A stretch of 64,000 bases of DNA from Streptomyces shenzhenensis (GTDB lineage: Bacteria; Actinomycetota; Actinomycetes; Streptomycetales; Streptomycetaceae): NCBI RefSeq assembly GCF_003688995.1, contig NZ_PENI01000007.1:124001-188000 (forward strand). Reading direction: 5' to 3'. Positions 59,115-64,000 of this stretch are shown here, in pieces. The first letter of the stretch is position 1. Every line of letters begins with the position of its first letter. The notes under the pieces are model-generated. The model did not search any database. It was not told where the DNA came from and worked only from the letters and a program-made list of their open reading frames with translations. A program made the position numbers and the translations under genes.

Positions 59115-59684
59115 GTGACCAGCCGGGTGTTCCTCGTCTCCCCCGCCATGAGCGCGTCGCTGCGGCGGGCCCGCTTCGACGACGGCGGGCCGATCGACGA
59201 CGGCGGCGCGCGGCGGGCCCGTGCCGCGGCCGGGTCACTGCCCCCGGCGGCCCGTGTGCTGACCTCGCCGAGCGTGCGCTGCCGGGAGACGGCCGCGGCG
59301 CTCGGCCTGAACGGTCCGGCGGCACCGGAGCTGGCCGGTCTCGACGTGGGGCGCTGGCGCGGTCGCACCCTGGACGAGGTGGGCGCCGCCGAGCCGGAGG
59401 CGGTGGCCCGCTGGCTCGGCGACCCGGACGCCGCACCGCACGGGGGCGAGTCGGTACGGGACCTGTGCGGGCGGATCGCGCGCTGGCTGACCGCCGCGGC
59501 GGGCCCGGACGGCCGTACGCTCGCCGTGGTCGAGCCGGAGGTCGTGCGGGCGGCCGTCGTCCATGCGCTGGACATGCCGGTGACGGCGTTCTGGCGCCTC
59601 GACGTTCCCCCGCTGACGGTGACCGCGCTGAGCGGACGGGCCGGCCGCTGGAACCTGCGGCTGGGCCACCCGCCGGACGCCTGA
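59115..59684 (+). CDS. Histidine phosphatase superfamily protein without catalytic residues
   Basis: A 189-residue protein with the phosphoglycerate-mutase-like layout. The usual LVRHGE is replaced by FLVSPAMSAS, and the later VSHGG by VVEPEVVRAAV, so both catalytic His are missing. LTSPSVRCRETAAAL and HGGESVRDLCGRIARWL are retained. Thus it is probably a pseudo-enzyme with a binding or regulatory role. AGGAG precedes GTG 59115. The form resembles the proteins found near cobalt transporter genes cbtA/cbtB, which are present at 62-63 kb. Confidence 0.82.
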   Translation: MTSRVFLVSPAMSASLRRARFDDGGPIDDGGARRARAAAGSLPPAARVLTSPSVRCRETAAALGLNGPAAPELAGLDVGRWRGRTLDEVGAAEPEAVARWLGDPDAAPHGGESVRDLCGRIARWLTAAAGPDGRTLAVVEPEVVRAAVVHALDMPVTAFWRLDVPPLTVTALSGRAGRWNLRLGHPPDA

Positions 59685-59685
59685 A

Positions 59686-60244
59686 CGCTCCGCTGGGCTT
59701 GCCGCGCTGTGCCGTCGGCCGACTGCGGCACCGTCGTGGCCGATCGCGCAGTTCCCCGCGCCCCCGAAACGCAACGCAAAGCGCTCCGCTGGACGTGGCG
59801 CGCTGTGCCGTCGGCCGACTGCGGCACCATCGTGGCCGATCGCGCAGTTCCCCGCGCCCCCGAAACACGGCACAGAGCGCTCCGCTGGACATGCCGCCCC
59901 GTGCCGTCAGCCGACTGCGGCACCATCGTGGCCGATCGCGCAGTTCCCCGCGCCCCCGAAACGCGACGCAAAGCGCTCCGCTGGACATGCCGCCCCGTGC
60001 CGTCAGCCGACTGCGGCACCATCGTGGCCGATCGCGCAGTTCCCCGCGCCCCCGAAACGCGACGCAAAGCGCTCCGCTGGACGTGGCGCGCTGTGCCGTC
60101 GGCCGACTGCGGCACCATCGTGGCCGATCGCGCAGTTCCCCGCGCCCCCGAAACACGGCACAGAGCGCTCCGCTGGGCTTGCCGCGCTGTGCCGTCGGCC
60201 GACTGCGGCACCATCGTGGCCGATCGCGCAGTTCCCCGCGCCCC
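59686..60244 (+). repeat. Six-copy 96-bp tandem repeat array
   Basis: The GTGCCGTC block recurs at 59709, 59805, 59901, 59997, 60093 and 60189, an exact 96-bp period. Each unit runs from GCTCCGCTGG to GCGCAGTTCCCCGCGCCCC and contains GTGCCG...CGGCAC, able to form a hairpin. Three unit types occur in the order A-B-C-C-B-A. Because 96 is a multiple of three, long open frames run through it in several frames; these are not genes. The array starts 1-2 bp after the stop codon of the phosphatase-like gene. Confidence 0.95.
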
Positions 60245-60316
60245 TTCGGGGCGCTGTCGCACCGCAGCCGGCAAACGCGGCGCGCAGCCGCTGCCGCACC
60301 CCTCTCCTACCCTTCG

Positions 60317-60883
60317 TCAGCGCTCTGGGCTGACTCCCGCCACGGTCAGCGCGAGCAGCCGGTTCGCCTCGCTCGCGGGGTCCGCGTGGTGCTCCGTGGC
60401 CAGGGCGATCCCGGTGACCAGCATGACCAGGTCGGCGACGGTCACGCCCGGTGCCACGGCGCCGTCCCTGACGGCGCGCCGCAGCAGCGGGTCGACCGAC
60501 CCGGTGAGCTTCGCCGAGCAGGCGTCGACGTGCGCCGCGTCGGAGTCGCCCGCCGTCTCCTGGGTGAGGACGGCGGCCAGCCCCCGGGCGGATGCGGCGT
60601 ACGCGGTGAGGGCGGCCAGCCACTCCAGCAGTGCGGCCCGGCTGTCGGCGGCGTCGGCCAGGTCACGGGCGCGGGCGCACAGGTTCTCGATCCGTTCGCG
60701 GAACACCGCCTGCAACAGGGCGCTGCGGCTGGGGAAGTGCCGGCGCACGGTGGCGGAGCCGACTCCCGCCGTGCGGGCGATCTGCTCCAGCGATGCGTCG
60801 GCGCCGTGCGCGGCGACCTCCTCCTCGGCCACCGCGAGGATGCGCGCGTAGTTGCGGCGGGCGTCCGCACGCTGGACGGGCAT
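60317..60883 (-). CDS. TetR/AcrR family regulator
   Basis: A 188-residue regulator with an HTH at about residues 10-55 (ADASLEQIARTAGVGSATVRRHFPSRSALL). The C-terminal region matches the SbtR-like TetR C-domain layout. It is divergent from the NmrA-type reductase gene and likely controls it; similar TetR-NmrA pairs are common. A palindrome lies 14 bp upstream of its start. Confidence 0.92.
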   Translation of the reverse strand: MPVQRADARRNYARILAVAEEEVAAHGADASLEQIARTAGVGSATVRRHFPSRSALLQAVFRERIENLCARARDLADAADSRAALLEWLAALTAYAASARGLAAVLTQETAGDSDAAHVDACSAKLTGSVDPLLRRAVRDGAVAPGVTVADLVMLVTGIALATEHHADPASEANRLLALTVAGVSPER

Positions 60884-60896
60884 GGTGTCACCTCGG

Positions 60897-60908
60897 AGTT
60901 TGCTAACT
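60897..60908. promoter_or_regulatory. Candidate TetR operator
   Basis: AGTTTGCTAACT, with AGTT/AACT arms and 10 of 12 positions symmetric, lies between the divergent TetR and NmrA-type genes. Confidence 0.45.
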
Positions 60909-60987
60909 GGCGGGGTCCTCCGTATCTTACCGGAGAGGAAACGGCGGTCCCCGCCGTTTAGCGTCCGGGCAGCATTGGAGAAGCATC

Positions 60988-61905
60988 GTGCCGACAGATC
61001 CCCGACCCGTCCTGGTCACCGGCGCCACCGGCCGGCAGGGCGGCGCCACCGCCCGCGCCCTGCTCGCGGCGGGCGTTCCCGTCCGCGCGCTGGTCCGCGA
61101 CCCCGCAACCGACCGGGCGAAGGCCGTCGAAGCGCTCGGCGCCGAACTGGTCACCGGCGACCTCGACGACCGCGACTCCGTGACCCGGGCCGCCGAAGGA
61201 ACGCGCGCCGTCTTCTCGGTGCAGATGCCCGACCTCAACGGCCGTGGCTTCGAGGGCGAGTTCGCGCAGGCCGTCCACCTGATCGAGGGCGCACTGGCCG
61301 CGGGGGTGCCGCAGTTCGTGCACACCTCCGTGTCGGGCGCCGGGCAGCACACCCAGAGCCCCGGCTGGGCGGAGGGCCGCTGGGCCGCGATGGAGCCCTA
61401 CTACTCCACCAAGACGGGCATCCAGGACCGGGTCCGCACAGCGGGTTTCGAGCACTGGACCCTCATCAAGCCGGGCTTCTTCATGGAGAACTTCCTGCCC
61501 TCCGAGGCGTTCCTGTTCCCCCGTGGTGTCGCGGGCGGCCTGGTGAGCCTGCTCAAGCCGGCGACCCACCTGTCTCTCGTGGCCGTCGACGACATCGGCA
61601 CGACGGCCGCCGCCGCCGTCGCCGCGCCCGAGCGGTTCGACGGTGTCGAGCTGGAACTGGCAAGCGACTACCTGACGATGAGCGACATCGCCGGGATACT
61701 CTCCCGCGTCCTCGGAACGGAGCTGACCGCCCCCGACATGACCCTGGAGGAGGCCACCGCCGCCGGGATGCCCGCCATGGGCACCGGGCACGAACGGCTC
61801 AACGAGACCGGCCAGCCGGCTCGGCCGGAGTACGCACGGGCGCTCGGTCTCCCGCTCACCGGCTTCGAGGAGTGGGCACGGCAGCACCTGAGCGCGTCGG
61901 CCTGA
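60988..61905 (+). CDS. NmrA-like NAD(P)-binding protein (HSCARG type)
   Basis: A 305-residue atypical short-chain dehydrogenase. VLVTGATGRQGGATARALL is the dinucleotide motif (GxxGxxG), followed by a ribose-binding VRALVRDP. The catalytic Tyr-Lys pair is not placed as in active SDRs, so a redox-sensing or reductase role is possible. The GTG has GGAGAAG upstream. The gene is divergent from a TetR gene. Confidence 0.88.
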   Translation: MPTDPRPVLVTGATGRQGGATARALLAAGVPVRALVRDPATDRAKAVEALGAELVTGDLDDRDSVTRAAEGTRAVFSVQMPDLNGRGFEGEFAQAVHLIEGALAAGVPQFVHTSVSGAGQHTQSPGWAEGRWAAMEPYYSTKTGIQDRVRTAGFEHWTLIKPGFFMENFLPSEAFLFPRGVAGGLVSLLKPATHLSLVAVDDIGTTAAAAVAAPERFDGVELELASDYLTMSDIAGILSRVLGTELTAPDMTLEEATAAGMPAMGTGHERLNETGQPARPEYARALGLPLTGFEEWARQHLSASA

Positions 61906-61932
61906 CGCCGTCCGCTGCCGGGTGCCGCCGCC

Positions 61933-61971
61933 GGAGGGCCCCTGGAATCCGCCGGTTCCGAAGGGCCCTCC
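61933..61971 (+). terminator. Terminator of the NmrA-type gene
   Basis: Stem GGAGGGCCC/GGGCCCTCC with an inner GGAA/TTCC pair, 27 bp after the stop. Confidence 0.78.
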
Positions 61972-61981
61972 CCCGTCCTGA

Positions 61982-62014
61982 AGGACCGAGCGCCCCGGTT
62001 CGGGCGCCGGTCCT
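61982..62014 (-). terminator. Terminator of cbtA
   Basis: Stem of 13 pairs between AGGACCGAGCGCCC and GGGCGCCGGTCCT with one bulged A and a 6-nt loop. It touches the cbtA stop codon and lies back to back with the previous terminator. Confidence 0.75.
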
Positions 62015-62766
62015 CAGCGCGCGGCCGGAACCGCCTCCGCCGACGCGGTCGCCCCGGGCCTCGGGTTCAGCAGCCGCTCGGCCAGCTCTCCGAAGAGCAG
62101 GCCGAATCCGCCCCACAGGACGGCCTGAACGGCCAGGGCGGACAGCCGGAACCGCCACAGCAGGGCGGCCGGGAAGCCCGCCGGCACCTCGTCGACGACC
62201 GGCAGGAACGCGTACGCCAGGCCGATCACCAGGGCGAACGCGGCGACCGCCACGACGGTGGCGTACCACGTGCCCAGCCGGGGTGCGAGCCGCCGGCCCA
62301 GGACGGTGGCGGCGAGCGCGAGGAGCACGCTGAGCAGCATCATCAGGAAGTACAGGGCGGTCCGCCTGCCGATCGTGTCGGAGTCGCCGACCGACGGCGG
62401 GTTGGCCGGGTACTTCAGGAACGGCACGACATACACGGCGACCAGCGCGCAGCCGGACAGCAGCAGCGCGGTCGCCCGGGGGCCGAACCGGCCCACGCGC
62501 CCGAGGGCGAAACAGCAGGCGAGCGCGGCGATGCCGCCGAAGGCGACCCCGTAGACGAGGACACCGGTGGCAAGGCCGGCGGTGGACTGCAGGGAGCGGG
62601 AGACGACCTCCGTCTCGTGCTCGTGGGCGTGGACGTCCTCGAAGCCGATCGCCTTGTCGACGCTCGGCTCACCGAGGAAGTAGGCCACGATCAGGGCGAG
62701 CACGCCGGCCGCGAGACCGGCGAGCATGCCCCGTACCAGAAGGCCGCGTACGGTTGCGGAGTTCAT
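62014..62766 (-). CDS. cbtA: Cobalt transporter membrane protein CbtA
   Basis: A 250-residue membrane protein with about six segments (first at residues 8-31). The VHAHEHETEVVSRSLQSTAGL stretch after segment 1 has the His residues typical of CbtA. The YPANPPSVGDSDTIGRR loop is also characteristic. It works with CbtB in cobalt uptake for cobalamin synthesis. It is 21 bp downstream of cbtB, under the same riboswitch. Confidence 0.92.
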   Translation of the reverse strand: MNSATVRGLLVRGMLAGLAAGVLALIVAYFLGEPSVDKAIGFEDVHAHEHETEVVSRSLQSTAGLATGVLVYGVAFGGIAALACCFALGRVGRFGPRATALLLSGCALVAVYVVPFLKYPANPPSVGDSDTIGRRTALYFLMMLLSVLLALAATVLGRRLAPRLGTWYATVVAVAAFALVIGLAYAFLPVVDEVPAGFPAALLWRFRLSALAVQAVLWGGFGLLFGELAERLLNPRPGATASAEAVPAAR

Positions 62767-62787
62767 GGTGTGCGGTGTCCCCTCGCG

Positions 62788-63009
62788 TCAGTGGCAGGGG
62801 AAGCCGAGCAGGTGACGGGCGTCGTGCACCCATTCATGGACGTCCGTGCCGCTGAACACGGAGGTGGCGCCCTGCTCGGCGCCGACGAAGTAGAGCAGGA
62901 CCAGCATCAGGATGCCGAAGAAGACCGCCCAGGGGGCTATCGCCCTCAGCGGCAACGTGGCGGGAACGACGGGGGTGGTGGCTGTCGGCCGGGCGACATG
63001 CTGCGCCAT
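62788..63009 (-). CDS. cbtB: Cobalt transporter small subunit CbtB
   Basis: A 73-residue protein with a single membrane segment (about residues 24-43) and the C-terminal His motif TDVHEWVHDARHLLGFPCH, which is the CbtB signature for metal binding. AGGAGG lies 7 bp before the ATG (63017-63022). It is the first gene after the cobalamin riboswitch. Confidence 0.93.
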   Translation of the reverse strand: MAQHVARPTATTPVVPATLPLRAIAPWAVFFGILMLVLLYFVGAEQGATSVFSGTDVHEWVHDARHLLGFPCH

Positions 63010-63057
63010 GGCAGGACCTCCTCTGGGAGTTCGCGTCCCATCTCGGTGGTGCACAGG

Positions 63058-63180
63058 ACGACAGTCACGGGTCTGACTCACGAGCGGCCCGGGGGCTCTC
63101 GCACACAGTGGCGCGACCGTGCCGGATTTCCACCGGCTTCCGTCGTACCGTCGTCGATATCGCAGAGACCGTACCGCGTG
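63058..63180 (-). ncRNA. Cobalamin riboswitch upstream of cbtBA
   Basis: On the minus strand the conserved core GGAAGCCGGTGGAAATCC is followed by a C-rich segment and the B12 box GCCACTG (63106-63112), then a GAGTCAGACC-type closing element near 63070-63079. This order is the cobalamin aptamer. It sits about 50 bp upstream of the cbtB ribosome site, so high cobalamin should reduce cobalt uptake. The 5' border is approximate. Confidence 0.88.
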
Positions 63181-63291
63181 GCGCGTACACGGCCAAGACC
63201 GCGCCCGCCTCGGGTGATCTTCCACGCGCGACCGAGTCGGTGGTACGGCCGGGCCGGGAACCCGCGGCGACGGGCCCCCGGCCGGCTCGGC

Positions 63292-64000
63292 TCAGCGGGT
63301 CCGCGTGCCGCTGCCGGGTCCGCGGAGCCCCAGTTCACGGTCGCCGAGCGGGGCGAAGAAGCGCTCCACATCGGCGTCGGTGACCTCGGCGAGGGTCGCC
63401 GGGGACCAGCGCGGCCTGCGGTCCTTGTCGATGATCTGGGCGCGGATGCCCTCCACCAGGTCCGGGGTGCTCAGGGCCGCGCAGGAGACGCGGTACTCCT
63501 GGTCGAGGACGCTCTCCAGCGAGCCCAGCCGCCGGGCGCGGCGCAGCGCGGTCAGGGTGACCTTGAGCGCGGTGGGCGACTTGGCGAGCAGGGTCTCGGC
63601 CGCCTCCTTCGCGGCCGGGTCGCCGTGGGCGAGCAGCCGCTCGACGATCTCCTCGACCGTGCCGGCGCCGTAGCAGCCGTCGATCCACCCCCGCCACCCG
63701 GCCAACTCTCCCAGCGGCGCCGGCTGTTCATGGCGGGCGAGGACGTCCCGCACGGGCGCGTGCGCGAGCTCGCCGACGAGACGGCGCAGGTCCCCGGAGG
63801 GTACGTAGTGGTCGGCGAGCCCGCACGACAGCGCGTCGGCGGCGCCGATCTGAGCGCCCGTCAGGGCGAGGTGGGTGCCCAGTTCGCCCGGGGCGCGGGC
63901 GAGCAGATGGGTGCCGCCGACGTCGGGGACGAATCCGATACCGGTCTCGGGCATGGCGATCCGGGACCGCTCGGTGACGATCCGGACCCCGCCGTGCGCG
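63292..64000 (-). CDS. Enoyl-CoA hydratase/isomerase family protein (3-hydroxyisobutyryl-CoA hydrolase-like), 5' end outside the window
   Basis: The visible 235 residues are the C-terminal part of a crotonase-fold protein. The AHGGVRIVTERSRIAMPETGIGFVPDVGGTHLLARAPGELG region contains the MPET...PDVGGT signature of 3-hydroxyisobutyryl-CoA hydrolases in valine breakdown. The late DLVEGIRAQIIDKDRRPRW block is also typical. The oxyanion-hole loop and the start codon are beyond 64000. Confidence 0.9.
   Translation of the reverse strand, partial: AHGGVRIVTERSRIAMPETGIGFVPDVGGTHLLARAPGELGTHLALTGAQIGAADALSCGLADHYVPSGDLRRLVGELAHAPVRDVLARHEQPAPLGELAGWRGWIDGCYGAGTVEEIVERLLAHGDPAAKEAAETLLAKSPTALKVTLTALRRARRLGSLESVLDQEYRVSCAALSTPDLVEGIRAQIIDKDRRPRWSPATLAEVTDADVERFFAPLGDRELGLRGPGSGTRTR

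Noticed and set aside
59686..60244. CRISPR array
   Set aside because: The whole 96-bp unit is repeated, including the would-be spacers. There are no unique spacers and no cas genes.
59465..60961. Long open frames with repeated peptides through the 96-bp array on both strands
   Set aside because: The period is a multiple of three, so any stop-free unit gives a long repetitive frame. The frames run out of real genes or lack start context.

Overview
The window is very GC-rich, with codon thirds strongly biased to G/C, frequent GTG starts and gene families typical of the genus (DasR-type GntR, DUF6174, CbtAB, large P-type ATPase). It is best read as a Streptomyces chromosome segment. The species cannot be named from sequence alone. 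No rRNA, tRNA, CRISPR array or intact transposase was seen. About 58 protein genes are supported. Both edges cut genes: a CDF metal transporter on the left and an enoyl-CoA hydratase/isomerase family gene on the right.

Left part (1-16 kb): a CDF transporter, two small lipoproteins, a cysteine-synthase-like enzyme coupled to an MFS exporter, and a long minus-strand operon. That operon holds a peptide-type solute-binding protein, two permeases, a fused double ATPase, a CocE/NonD hydrolase, a TetR regulator and probably a flavin monooxygenase. It looks like an uptake-and-degradation unit. Three tandem repeats of about 200 bp follow.

Catabolic part (15.4-27.3 kb): two regulon-like clusters, each with its own FCD-type GntR regulator and a pair of matching operators. 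The first has an MHS transporter, a nitrilase, a decayed cupin gene and a divergent DUF2848 gene. The second has an MHS transporter, dhaK and dhaL on one strand and a dihydrodipicolinate-synthase-family enzyme, the regulator and an alpha-ketoglutarate-semialdehyde-type dehydrogenase on the other. An AadA-like nucleotidyltransferase, a histone-tail-like protein and a 1429-residue CtpI-like P-type ATPase follow.

Phosphonate part (32.8-45.5 kb): a C-P lyase locus. phnD-phnC-phnE encode uptake, with phnE a fusion of two permeases. phnF-G-H-I-I-J-K-L-M follow, with two tandem, diverged phnI genes; the second carries a His-rich insert. An inositol-monophosphatase-family gene comes last. No phnN or phnP was found.

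DasR-like part (45.5-54.4 kb): a tightly overlapping five-gene minus-strand operon encodes a PhyH-type dioxygenase, a glycosyltransferase-like DUF6271 protein, a type III PLP decarboxylase, a GNAT acetyltransferase and an MFS transporter. It has a DasR-like (dre) site at its promoter. The next genes are a NagZ-type GH3 N-acetylglucosaminidase and a divergent DasR paralogue, with three more dre-like sites between them. This looks like a small amino-sugar-responsive regulon that includes an undescribed biosynthetic operon.

Right part (54.4-64 kb): an XRE/NB-ARC regulator, a methyltransferase, a GlxA-type regulator with GAPDH, a histidine phosphatase that has lost its catalytic residues, a six-copy 96-bp tandem array, a TetR/NmrA pair, and cbtB-cbtA under a cobalamin riboswitch.

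Repeats are a second theme. A 160-bp MITE-like element occurs twice (3 differences), each time inserted in the TAG stop codon of the preceding gene. A dispersed repeat sharing the core of the 96-bp array lies downstream of stop codons elsewhere in the window.
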